Shown: piece by piece, positions 8,503-15,511 of the stretch
Position numbering within the stretch: the stretch's first letter is position 1
Layout: each line of letters begins with the position of its first letter
Origin: Rikenellaceae bacterium
Lineage (GTDB): Bacteria; Bacteroidota; Bacteroidia; Bacteroidales; UBA932
Assembly: GCA_900769885.1 (NCBI GenBank)
Contig: CAAGIG010000003.1
Location: 1 to 21,406 of the forward strand
Length of the DNA stretch: 21,406 nucleotides
Reading direction: 5' to 3'
Notes under the pieces: model-generated
What the model saw: only the letters and a program-made list of their open reading frames with translations
Told to the model about the DNA's origin: nothing
The model's database searches: none
Position numbers and translations under genes: made by a program

Positions 8503-9411
8503 TTATCTTAGGTTTTTCTTAACTGAAGGAGTTTGGCGAAGGGTATAAATCTTCGAGCTCCAAGGTGAGTATGTTCTGTCGGTATGTCGAAGAGTCAACA
8601 AGAAACTTTCTTCGTCGTGAGCTTCATTCTCTTCTTTGAACAAGTGTAGTGCTACACCGATAGCGGCATAAGTCTCAGCTGAGGTTTCAGCCACATCTGT
8701 TTTAGCATTACCGGTTTCTTCAGATCTTTCGTCAGATTTCTTTTGAAGACTTCTGATTGCGATGTTACCGGTTAATTTGAACAAGAAGAATAGGATAATA
8801 AGTGCGAAGAATACAACTGACATTGCTACGATGGTGATAACAACACCGTGAGGGTCAGTTTTTTTCATAATTACACTCTTACTTTCTTGATCTGCACCGG
8901 AGTTGTTGGTGCTTGGAGAAGTCCATTCTCTGTATTCCCACTCACCAATGCCATCTATAGAACGACCATAAGATTTATTCTCTTCAAGATCTTTTGGAAC
9001 AAAAATCTTGTCAAGGATAGTTCTACCATCACTGGCTACGAAGTAGATAGTATCTGATTCAGCCAATGTGAAATTTACGTGGAAAGTACCACGGAAAGGT
9101 TGATTGTCAGCCCAGAAAAGGATGTGTTGACGAGGTGGAATTCTTGTCAATACGTCACCTTTTGGGATAATGTATTTTTTAAGATTGTTAGCGTCGTTTG
9201 AAAGGTAGCAACCTCCAATGTCAACTGTACCGTATGATACGTTGAACAACTCAAACCAAGCACTATGCTGACCGAAATCGTCTTGGAAGTCAGAGGTATT
9301 GGTTACCAACAACTCGTTAAGACGCATATCGCCTTGACTTTGTGCATTTGCGCTAAGCACAGAGATAGCTGTCAACGAAACTAAAATCCAGATAAGTTTT
9401 AATTTGTTCAT
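8503..9411 (-). CDS. mmdD: Lamin-tail domain / OadG-like delta subunit of the Na+-pumping decarboxylase
   Basis: A 302-residue protein. Residues 1-24 are a signal peptide (hydrophobic core IWILVSLTAISVL, probable cleavage after ANA). Residues about 28-150 look like a lamin-tail domain: LNELLVTN, then WFELFNVS, VDIGGCYLSND, an FH.NFTL segment and DGRTILDKIFVP. Residues 189-212 form one membrane helix (VVITIVAMSVVFFALIILFF). The cytoplasmic tail ends with a conserved block around HDEESFLLTLRHTDRTYSPW and SSKIY. The helix and tail resemble OadG/MmdD subunits, which anchor and stabilise the decarboxylase. The extra extracytoplasmic domain is absent from classic short OadG proteins but occurs in Bacteroidota. 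I chose the ATG giving MNKLKL, since the in-frame codon two upstream is TTG. The role of the lamin-tail domain is unknown to me. Confidence 0.85.
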   Translation of the reverse strand: MNKLKLIWILVSLTAISVLSANAQSQGDMRLNELLVTNTSDFQDDFGQHSAWFELFNVSYGTVDIGGCYLSNDANNLKKYIIPKGDVLTRIPPRQHILFWADNQPFRGTFHVNFTLAESDTIYFVASDGRTILDKIFVPKDLEENKSYGRSIDGIGEWEYREWTSPSTNNSGADQESKSVIMKKTDPHGVVITIVAMSVVFFALIILFFLFKLTGNIAIRSLQKKSDERSEETGNAKTDVAETSAETYAAIGVALHLFKEENEAHDEESFLLTLRHTDRTYSPWSSKIYTLRQTPSVKKNLR

Positions 9412-9434
9412 TATCAATTTGGATTGAAAAGTTA

Positions 9435-10997
9435 TTACAATGGTAAGTTGTCGTGTTTCTTAGCAGGGTTAGAAAGTTTCTTGGTAGAAAGTTGTTCCAA
9501 GGCTCTGATTACGCGGAAACGGGTGTTACGAGGTTCGATAACATCGTCGATGTAACCATAACTTGCTGCTTTGTAAGGGTTGCAGAACAAATCGTTGTAT
9601 TCTTTTTTCTTTTCTTCTGCGATTGCAGCACGTTTAGCAGGATCTTCTTCAGCTTTGATTTCTTTAGAGTAAAGAACTTCCACTGCACCGTCAGCACCCA
9701 TAACTGCGATATTTGCTGTAGGCCAAGCGTAGTTGATATCACCACGAAGTTGTTTACAGCTCATCACGATATGGCTACCACCGTATGATTTACGTAGGGT
9801 AACGGTAACTTTAGGAACAGTTGCTTCTCCGTATGCGTAAAGAAGTTTTGCGCCGTGAAGGATAATTCCACCATATTCTTGTTGTGTACCAGGAAGGAAG
9901 CCGGGAACGTCAACCAAAGTAACGATAGGAATGTTGAAAGCGTCGCAGAAACGAACGAAACGAGCAGCTTTACGAGATGCATTGATATCAAGTACACCTG
10001 CCAAGTATTTAGGTTGGTTAGCTACGATACCAACTGATGAACCGCCCATATGTGCGAAACCGATAATGATATTTCTTGCGTAGTCTTTGTGGATTTCAAA
10101 GAATTCACCATCGTCCACGATACCACCGATAACTTCATACATATCGTAAGGAGCGTTAGGTGAGTCAGGGATAATACTGTTAAGTGAATCTTCAAGACGT
10201 TCAATAGGGTCTTCAGTAGGTTTGTAAGGAGGTTCCTCCATATTGTTTTGAGGAATGAAAGAAAGAAGGTGGCGGATAACTGAGATAGCCTCTTCTTCTG
10301 AATCAACTGCAAAGTGAGCAACACCACTCTTAGAAGCGTGAACTGATGCACCACCAAGTTGTTCTTGTGTAACTACTTCACCTGTAACTGATTTAACAAC
10401 AGCAGGACCGGTTAGGAACATATAACTTGTACCTTTGGTCATAATGTTGAAGTCGGTAAGAGCTGGAGAGTAAACTGCACCACCGGCACAAGGTCCCAAA
10501 ATAGCTGAGATTTGAGGGATAACACCTGAAGCCATAATGTTTCTTTGGAAGATTTCAGCGTATCCTGCCAATGCGTTTACACCTTCTTGAATACGTGCAC
10601 CACCTGAGTCGTTAAGACCGATAACAGGAGCACCCATTTTCATAGCTTGGTCCATAATCTTGCAGATTTTCATAGCAAGAGTTTCTGATAGAGATCCACC
10701 GAATACGGTAAAATCCTGTGCGAAAACATACACAAGGCGACCATCTACTGTACCATAACCGGTAACAACACCGTCACCAAGGAAGATGTTTTTGTTCATA
10801 CCGAAGTTTGTGCAACGATGTGTCACAAACATATCGAATTCTTCGAAACTGCCTTCGTCAAGAAGCATATTGATTCTTTCGCGAGCAGTGAATTTACCTT
10901 TCTCGTGCTGAGCGTCGATTCTTTTTTGACCACCGCCGAGGCGCGCTTTTTCACGGAGTTCAATCAGCGCTTTAACTTGTTCAAGCTGTTGGCTCAT
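9435..10997 (-). CDS. mmdA: Methylmalonyl-CoA decarboxylase carboxyltransferase (alpha) subunit
   Basis: A 520-residue acyl-CoA carboxyltransferase of the MmdA/PccB family. It transfers the carboxyl group of methylmalonyl-CoA to the biotin of the carrier subunit and releases propionyl-CoA. The N-terminal crotonase-like half has QDFTVFGGSLSE, SGGARIQEG at 131-139 and the oxyanion-hole region GPCAGGAVYSPA at 168-179. The C-terminal half has VPGFLPGTQQEYGGIILHGA and ADGAVEVLYSKEIKAEED. Length is normal. PccB-type subunits of propionyl-CoA carboxylase look very similar. Here the linked beta Na+-pump subunit, carrier and OadG-like gene indicate a decarboxylase, and no biotin carboxylase gene is present. 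The 39-base gap to the epimerase gene contains no terminator, so the two are probably co-transcribed. Confidence 0.95.
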   Translation of the reverse strand: MSQQLEQVKALIELREKARLGGGQKRIDAQHEKGKFTARERINMLLDEGSFEEFDMFVTHRCTNFGMNKNIFLGDGVVTGYGTVDGRLVYVFAQDFTVFGGSLSETLAMKICKIMDQAMKMGAPVIGLNDSGGARIQEGVNALAGYAEIFQRNIMASGVIPQISAILGPCAGGAVYSPALTDFNIMTKGTSYMFLTGPAVVKSVTGEVVTQEQLGGASVHASKSGVAHFAVDSEEEAISVIRHLLSFIPQNNMEEPPYKPTEDPIERLEDSLNSIIPDSPNAPYDMYEVIGGIVDDGEFFEIHKDYARNIIIGFAHMGGSSVGIVANQPKYLAGVLDINASRKAARFVRFCDAFNIPIVTLVDVPGFLPGTQQEYGGIILHGAKLLYAYGEATVPKVTVTLRKSYGGSHIVMSCKQLRGDINYAWPTANIAVMGADGAVEVLYSKEIKAEEDPAKRAAIAEEKKKEYNDLFCNPYKAASYGYIDDVIEPRNTRFRVIRALEQLSTKKLSNPAKKHDNLPL

Positions 10998-11036
10998 ATT
11001 TTTATTGATTTATAGTTATAACTAAGTTGTTATTTG

Positions 11037-11450
11037 TTATTCGTTAGGATTTTCACAAAGTTCAGTTAGAACACCTTGTGTCGATTTTGGATGCAAGAAG
11101 GCGATGTTAAGACCTTCAGCACCTTTGCGGGGAGCTTTGTCAATTAGTCTTACACCTTTACCTTCAACCTCAGTAAGAGCGTTTTGAACGCCATCTTTAA
11201 CTGCGAAAGCAATGTGGTGGATACCTTCGCCACGTTTCTCGATGAAACTTGCGATAGTTCCTTCAGGAGAGGTGCTTTCAAGAAGTTCGATTTTGGTTTG
11301 ACCTACTTTGAAGAAAGCGGTTTTAACTTTTTGGTCAGCTACCTCTTCGATAGCATAGCATTTCAGACCAAGGATATTTTCATAATAAGGAATAGCTTCT
11401 TCCAAAGATTTAACAGCTATACCCAAGTGCTCAATGTGAGATAATTCCAT
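11037..11450 (-). CDS. mce: Methylmalonyl-CoA epimerase
   Basis: A 137-residue protein of the glyoxalase/VOC fold. It interconverts (2R)- and (2S)-methylmalonyl-CoA in the succinate-propionate pathway. The two beta-alpha-beta-beta-beta halves begin at HIEHLGIAV (residues 5-13) and GIHHIAFAV (76-84). Likely metal ligands are H8, a glutamine near 51, H78 or H79 and E130 (GVLTELCE). Length is normal for bacterial epimerases. The gene lies directly upstream of the decarboxylase subunits, supplying the stereoisomer they need, which supports the methylmalonyl-CoA reading of the cluster. Methylmalonyl-CoA mutase is not in this window. Exact ligand numbering is from memory of the family. Confidence 0.94.
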   Translation of the reverse strand: MELSHIEHLGIAVKSLEEAIPYYENILGLKCYAIEEVADQKVKTAFFKVGQTKIELLESTSPEGTIASFIEKRGEGIHHIAFAVKDGVQNALTEVEGKGVRLIDKAPRKGAEGLNIAFLHPKSTQGVLTELCENPNE

Positions 11451-11471
11451 ATTGTATAGTTTTTAATGAAT

Positions 11472-12200
11472 TTATTCTGCAAGTGACATTGTGTGATAAA
11501 CATTTTGAACGTCATCGTCATTTTCAAGTCTGTCCAAAAGTTTCATAATTATTTCTTTCTCTGCTGCTTCAAGTGTTTTTAGAGGAACGTTTGGAATTCT
11601 CTCAAAACCACCGGAAACGATAGTGAATGAATTTTCTTCAAGGTATTTCTGAATGTTACCGAATGATTCAAATGCACCATATATATATATAATGTCATCT
11701 TCTTCGTCTCTGTAAACATCATCTACTTCGAAGTCGATAAGTTCGAGTTCGAGCTCTTCCATATCGATTTCGCCCTCTTTCTTAACTTTGAATACACATT
11801 TGTGGTCGAACATAAAGCTTACGCTGCCTTGTGTACCAAGAGCACCACCAACTTTTGTGAAATAACTGCGTACATTGGCAACAGTTCTCATATTGTTGTC
11901 AGTAGCGGTCTCCACCAAAATAGCGATACCGTGAGGACCATATCCTTCGTATACGATTTCTTCGTAGTTTCCCTGATCTTTTTCAGTCGCTCTCTTAATA
12001 GCCCTTTCAACGTTTTCTTTGGGCATATTTTCACTGCGTGCAGACTGAATCAATGTTCTCAAACGAGGGTTGTTGTCAGGATCGGGACCACCGGCTTTAG
12101 CGGCGATGGTGATTTCTTTTCCCAATCTGGTGAAAACGCGGGCCATATTGCCCCAACGTTTAAACTTTCTCTCTTTTCTGAATTCAAACGCTCTTCCCAT
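11472..12200 (-). CDS. yebC: YebC/PmpR family protein (TACO1 family)
   Basis: A 242-residue cytoplasmic protein with the family hallmarks: WGNMARVFTRLGKEITIAAK near the N-terminus, GGPDPDNNPRLRTLIQSAR, MPKENVERAIKRAT, YEGYGPHGIAILVE and TDNNMRTVANVR. Family members are described both as DNA-binding regulators and, for the YebC2/TACO1 branch, as factors that help ribosomes through hard-to-translate stretches. The sequence alone does not decide which applies. The gene starts 6 bases after the TPR gene and ends 21 bases before the epimerase, so it seems to belong to the same transcript. A run of six AT dinucleotides (11679-11690) lies inside the coding region, encoding part of an IIYIYG stretch. 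The frame is intact. Confidence 0.95.
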   Translation of the reverse strand: MGRAFEFRKERKFKRWGNMARVFTRLGKEITIAAKAGGPDPDNNPRLRTLIQSARSENMPKENVERAIKRATEKDQGNYEEIVYEGYGPHGIAILVETATDNNMRTVANVRSYFTKVGGALGTQGSVSFMFDHKCVFKVKKEGEIDMEELELELIDFEVDDVYRDEEDDIIYIYGAFESFGNIQKYLEENSFTIVSGGFERIPNVPLKTLEAAEKEIIMKLLDRLENDDDVQNVYHTMSLAE

Positions 12201-12206
12201 AATTAA

Positions 12207-12887
12207 TTATTCAGCAACTTTGATTCTGGTAATATATTTGTCAATTTCGTAACCTTCAGGGGTTGTAGGGTAGTTGTCTTTAACTCTTTGGTAGTAAACA
12301 AGAGCTTCTTGAGGTTTACCCATTTCTTCGCAAATGATACCTGCTTTCAATAGATATGCAGCGGCATAAACATTGTCAGCGTGGTCAGCAGCCTGAATGT
12401 AGAATTTCAAAGATTCTGCGTTGTTGTCAAGAATCGAATAAGCATCACCGGTGCAAGCGATAGCACGAGCGGTAAGGATAGCATCATCAGTTCTGTAGTT
12501 GTTAAGGTACTCAATAGCTTCTGCTGCATTGCCCAATTGCAATTGGCAGATACCTGCATACAAGTAAACAGCTTTTCCACCTTTAGCACCGTATTCATCA
12601 ATAATTTGACTGAAACCAAGTGCATTGCCGTCACCGTTCAGTGCTTTGTCATAATCCTCAGCACGGAAATATTGTTCTGCGGTGAAAGTTTGAGCTTGTG
12701 CCTCTTGTTTTAGAGGATTGGCATAAAATTGGATATAGAGGATAATGATAGCTGCGATAGCTACAAGTCCGCCACCAACATAGGCCAATGTTTTACCATA
12801 AGTTTTGAAGAATACTTCTGTTTTTGAAACTGCTTCGCCTACCGATTCGATAGTCTCTACTTTTGTGTTTTTATTTTTCGCTGTCAT
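12207..12887 (-). CDS. Membrane-anchored tetratricopeptide-repeat protein
   Basis: A 226-residue protein. A short charged N-terminus is followed by one membrane helix at about 33-55 (LAYVGGGLVAIAAIIILYIQ) and a helical C-terminal region with TPR-like pairs: YLYAGICQLQLGNAAEAIEYLNN, then CTGDAYSILDNNAESLKFYIQA, then a repeat with AGIICEEMGKPQEALVYYQRV. Positive residues before the helix suggest the N-terminus is inside and the TPR domain outside the cytoplasmic membrane, like YfgM of the Sec translocon. That comparison is inference from architecture. It is probably the first gene of the operon leading to yebC and the decarboxylase, with a good promoter 30 bases upstream of its ATG. Confidence 0.85.
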   Translation of the reverse strand: MTAKNKNTKVETIESVGEAVSKTEVFFKTYGKTLAYVGGGLVAIAAIIILYIQFYANPLKQEAQAQTFTAEQYFRAEDYDKALNGDGNALGFSQIIDEYGAKGGKAVYLYAGICQLQLGNAAEAIEYLNNYRTDDAILTARAIACTGDAYSILDNNAESLKFYIQAADHADNVYAAAYLLKAGIICEEMGKPQEALVYYQRVKDNYPTTPEGYEIDKYITRIKVAE

Positions 12888-12916
12888 TTTAAATGGTTAT
12901 TATATTTTCAAAGTTG

Positions 12917-12947
12917 CAAAAATACAAACAAAATACTTAAACGCAAA
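12917..12947 (-). promoter_or_regulatory. Predicted promoter of the TPR-yebC-mce-mmd operon
   Basis: On the minus strand a TTTG -33 element (12944-12947) is followed, after exactly 19 bases, by TATTTTTG (12917-12924). Both elements match the Bacteroidota consensus TTTG / TAnnTTTG. The predicted start is about 25 bases before the TPR gene ATG. This is the best-formed promoter in the window and the only clear one seen for the seven-gene operon. Confidence 0.75.
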
Positions 12948-12978
12948 GAATAAAATCATAAGATTTACTATCTTTTAC

Positions 12979-12986
12979 TATCTTTG
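12979..12986 (+). promoter_or_regulatory. Predicted -7 box upstream of recF
   Basis: TATCTTTG matches TAnnTTTG and lies 19 bases before the recF ATG, giving a very short 5' leader. No clear TTTG -33 element is present 19 bases upstream. It is divergent from the promoter of the TPR operon within the same 118-base gap. Confidence 0.5.
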
Positions 12987-13005
12987 CTATGATAAAATTT
13001 TGCAG

Positions 13006-14100
13006 ATGTATTTAAGTCGAATCATACTTTCAGATTTCAAAAATATTGAGGGGGCTGATATTGAGCTCTCATCCAAGATAAATTGTATCTGTGGCAATAA
13101 CGGGGAGGGAAAGACCAATCTTCTCGATGCAATCCACTATCTCTCTATGACAAAGAGCTTTCTGAGCTCATCGGATCGTTATACTTTCCGTCACGGAACA
13201 CAGGAATCGGTGGTTAATGGAACATTTTTCAAAAACGGATCAATTGAAAATATCGGCATATCAATCAAAGCCAATGGGGAAAAAATTGTCCGCAAGGATT
13301 CCAAAACATACAAAAGAGTCTCGGACCATATCGGCAGAATGCCAATAGTGATGGTATCTCCCGCAGATACATCGATAATCAATGATTCGGCAGAAGAAAG
13401 GCGCCGTTTCATCAATATGATGCTTTCCCAAACCGACCAGGAATATTTACGCAGTTCAATTGCATACAACCGTGTCCTCAAACAAAGAAATCAACTTCTC
13501 AAACAAGAGTATATATCTAACTTATTGCTTGATACAATGTCGGAGCAAATGTCCTCTCCGGCAATGTATATTTTCTCAAAAAGAAAGGAGGCAGTGGAGA
13601 GTCTGAGCAAATGTACAGCAGAATTTTATTCTTTGATTTCGGGAGGAAAGGAGAGTGTTTCAATAGAGTATGTGTCTGAGTTGTATGATGATATGCCTTT
13701 GTCATTGTTTGATAAAAGTAGAGAAAAAGATAAGGCTTTAAAATATACAACTTCAGGAGTTCATCGCGATGATCTGAATTTTCTGATGGATGGTCATCCG
13801 ATACGGAAATGTGCCTCACAAGGTCAGCAGAAATCTTTCCTTATTTCCTTGAAAATGGCGCAATACAAGATAATGAATCAGATGTACGGGGTTACTCCGA
13901 TGCTTCTTTTGGACGATGTTTTCGACAAGTTGGACCACTCGAGGGTGTCAGCATTGATAAATATGGTTCTGAAGGAGAATTTCGGTCAGGTTTTCATCAC
14001 AGATACCGACCGTTCAAGGGTTGAAGGTATTGTCAGGACATTTACCGACGAAGGGAAATTCTTTAATGTGGTCTCTGGAGTATTTACAGAAGAAAAATAG
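13006..14100 (+). CDS. recF: DNA replication and repair protein RecF
   Basis: A 364-residue SMC/ABC-like ATPase. It binds gapped DNA and helps load RecA with RecO and RecR. The start is set at the ATG giving MYLSRIILSDFKNIEGADIE, the typical RecF N-terminus. Earlier in-frame starts would run through the promoter and into the opposite gene. Walker A GNNGEGKT is at 30-37. Near the C-terminus are the ABC signature-like ASQGQQKSFLISLKMAQ and Walker B PMLLLDDVFDKLD, followed by a QVFITDTD segment. Length is normal (about 360-370). The gene is the first of a plus-strand run, with 11 bases to the DUF721 gene. No dnaA or dnaN lies next to it in this window. Confidence 0.95.
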   Translation: MYLSRIILSDFKNIEGADIELSSKINCICGNNGEGKTNLLDAIHYLSMTKSFLSSSDRYTFRHGTQESVVNGTFFKNGSIENIGISIKANGEKIVRKDSKTYKRVSDHIGRMPIVMVSPADTSIINDSAEERRRFINMMLSQTDQEYLRSSIAYNRVLKQRNQLLKQEYISNLLLDTMSEQMSSPAMYIFSKRKEAVESLSKCTAEFYSLISGGKESVSIEYVSELYDDMPLSLFDKSREKDKALKYTTSGVHRDDLNFLMDGHPIRKCASQGQQKSFLISLKMAQYKIMNQMYGVTPMLLLDDVFDKLDHSRVSALINMVLKENFGQVFITDTDRSRVEGIVRTFTDEGKFFNVVSGVFTEEK

Positions 14101-14111
14101 GGGGAAGTGTT

Positions 14112-14402
14112 ATGCAAAGAATTGGTACTCAGTCAATAGGGGAGGCTCTGAAAGAATATATCAAAGAGGTTGAACTCTCTGAAAGTTTCAAAAAAATCGA
14201 AATATACGAGGCTTGGGAGAAAGCAGTAGGGGAACAAATATCCCGTTACACTATAAATCTGTTTTTCAATCAGGGGATACTTTATGTCACCCTCTCTTCT
14301 TCAATCATACGAAATCAGGTTTATTATAATCTTGATGGCATAAGACTCAAAATCAATCAGCTGATGGGTTCAGAGTCTGTTGCAAAAATTGTGTTGAAAT
14401 GA
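14112..14402 (+). CDS. DUF721 / DciA-like protein
   Basis: A 96-residue protein with the compact DUF721 pattern: an N-terminal helix (SIGEALKEYIKEVELSESFK), then IYEAWEKAVGEQISRYT, a GILYVTLSSSIIRNQVYYN strand-helix segment, and a C-terminal IVLK. Family members include DciA, which loads the replicative helicase in many bacteria that lack DnaC or DnaI. The gene lies 11 bases after recF and overlaps the start of pdxB by four bases (ATGA). A DNA-replication or repair role is supported by the family and by the recF neighbour. Whether this short member acts as a helicase loader is inference. Confidence 0.85.
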   Translation: MQRIGTQSIGEALKEYIKEVELSESFKKIEIYEAWEKAVGEQISRYTINLFFNQGILYVTLSSSIIRNQVYYNLDGIRLKINQLMGSESVAKIVLK

Positions 14403-15499
14403 TGACGGCAGCGAATCGTAAGCCTAAGGTGATAATAGATAAAAATATCCCTTTCATTCAGGGAGTTCTGGAACCTTATTGCTCAAGTGTGGAGTATCTC
14501 CCAGGAGGGGCAATAGACAGGCAAAGCGCATACGATAAAGATGCTTTGTTGGTTAGAACCAGAACAAAATGTAATTCTACGCTCCTTGAGGGATCTTCTG
14601 TCTCTTTTGTTGCATCTGCAACTATCGGCACAGACCATCTTGATTTGGATTTTTTAAGCAAAAATCATATTGAATATTCCAATGCTCCTGGTTGTAATGC
14701 CTGTGGAGTGATGCAATATGTGATAACTTCTTTGTTTTATATATTGAGTAAAAAGAAGTTGTATTTAAGAGGGGCAACTCTTGGCGTTATTGGTGCCGGA
14801 AATACCGGCGAGAGGGTAGCGAGGATAGCAGAACTGTTGGGCTTAAATGTTTTGAGGAATGACCCTCCGAAAGGGGAGAAAACCGATCTTGAAACTTTGC
14901 TTAAAGAGTGTGATGTTATAAGTTGTCATCTCCCTTTGACAAGTGATACTATAAATTTGATTGATGAATCAAAATTCTCTTTGATAAAAGATGGAGCTAT
15001 ATTTGTGAATGCTTCCCGCGGGGAGGTGGTCGATGAACAGGCTCTGTTGAAACATTCACACAGATTGGGTGGGTTGGTATTGGATGTGTGGAGAAATGAG
15101 CCCGAAGGGATCAATAGAGAACTTTTGAGTAAAGCAGATATAGCTACTCCTCATATTGCCGGTTATTCTTATGAGGGAAAAATAAATGGTACTGCTGCCG
15201 TGGTTCAGAAATTTGCTGAACATTTCGGTATAGAATCTCTAAAAGATTTTGTACCTTTACATTCTGCTACTCCTAAAATTGTAATTCCTAATGGTGTTTT
15301 TAAAGAAGAAACCATTGAAGTGGATTATTATCAGAAGGTTAGTGAATTTGCTGACTCTCTGTTGGATATATTTCCGTTGGAGCAGACCTCTCAATTTTTC
15401 AGGAATTATCCTGAGAAATTTGAACAAATTAGAAATGAATATGACTATAGAAGGGAATTTTCAGTTCCTGAATATATTTCAAAATTAACAAACAAATAA
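14399..15499 (+). CDS. pdxB: 4-phosphoerythronate dehydrogenase
   Basis: A 366-residue D-2-hydroxyacid dehydrogenase of the PdxB type. It oxidises 4-phosphoerythronate in the DXP-dependent route to pyridoxal 5'-phosphate. PdxB-specific features are the SNAPGCNACGVMQYVITSL block (residues 94-112) and the C-terminal dimerisation region of about 100 residues. The NAD-binding glycine motif is GVIGAGNTG (129-137). The likely catalytic set is R207 (NASRGE), E234 (WRNEPEG) and H252 (TPHIAGYS). The first ATG overlaps the DUF721 stop as ATGA. A second ATG directly follows it and could also serve. The gene is 12 bases upstream of the DUF4301 gene. Other pyridoxal phosphate pathway genes are not seen here. 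Confidence 0.93.
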   Translation: MMTAANRKPKVIIDKNIPFIQGVLEPYCSSVEYLPGGAIDRQSAYDKDALLVRTRTKCNSTLLEGSSVSFVASATIGTDHLDLDFLSKNHIEYSNAPGCNACGVMQYVITSLFYILSKKKLYLRGATLGVIGAGNTGERVARIAELLGLNVLRNDPPKGEKTDLETLLKECDVISCHLPLTSDTINLIDESKFSLIKDGAIFVNASRGEVVDEQALLKHSHRLGGLVLDVWRNEPEGINRELLSKADIATPHIAGYSYEGKINGTAAVVQKFAEHFGIESLKDFVPLHSATPKIVIPNGVFKEETIEVDYYQKVSEFADSLLDIFPLEQTSQFFRNYPEKFEQIRNEYDYRREFSVPEYISKLTNK

Positions 15500-15511
15500 A
15501 AGTTTAACACT

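Noticed and set aside
9435..10997. Propionyl-CoA carboxylase beta chain (PccB) as an alternative to MmdA
   Set aside because: The linked Na+-pump beta subunit and OadG-like gene, and the lack of a biotin carboxylase gene nearby, favour the decarboxylase.
11802..12206. A 134-codon plus-strand open frame
   Set aside because: It is opposite yebC, with no start context or promoter and no family resemblance.
12989..13015. A short frame (MIKFCRCI) overlapping the recF start, a possible leader peptide
   Set aside because: The predicted recF transcription start would fall within or after its ATG, and nothing suggests attenuation.
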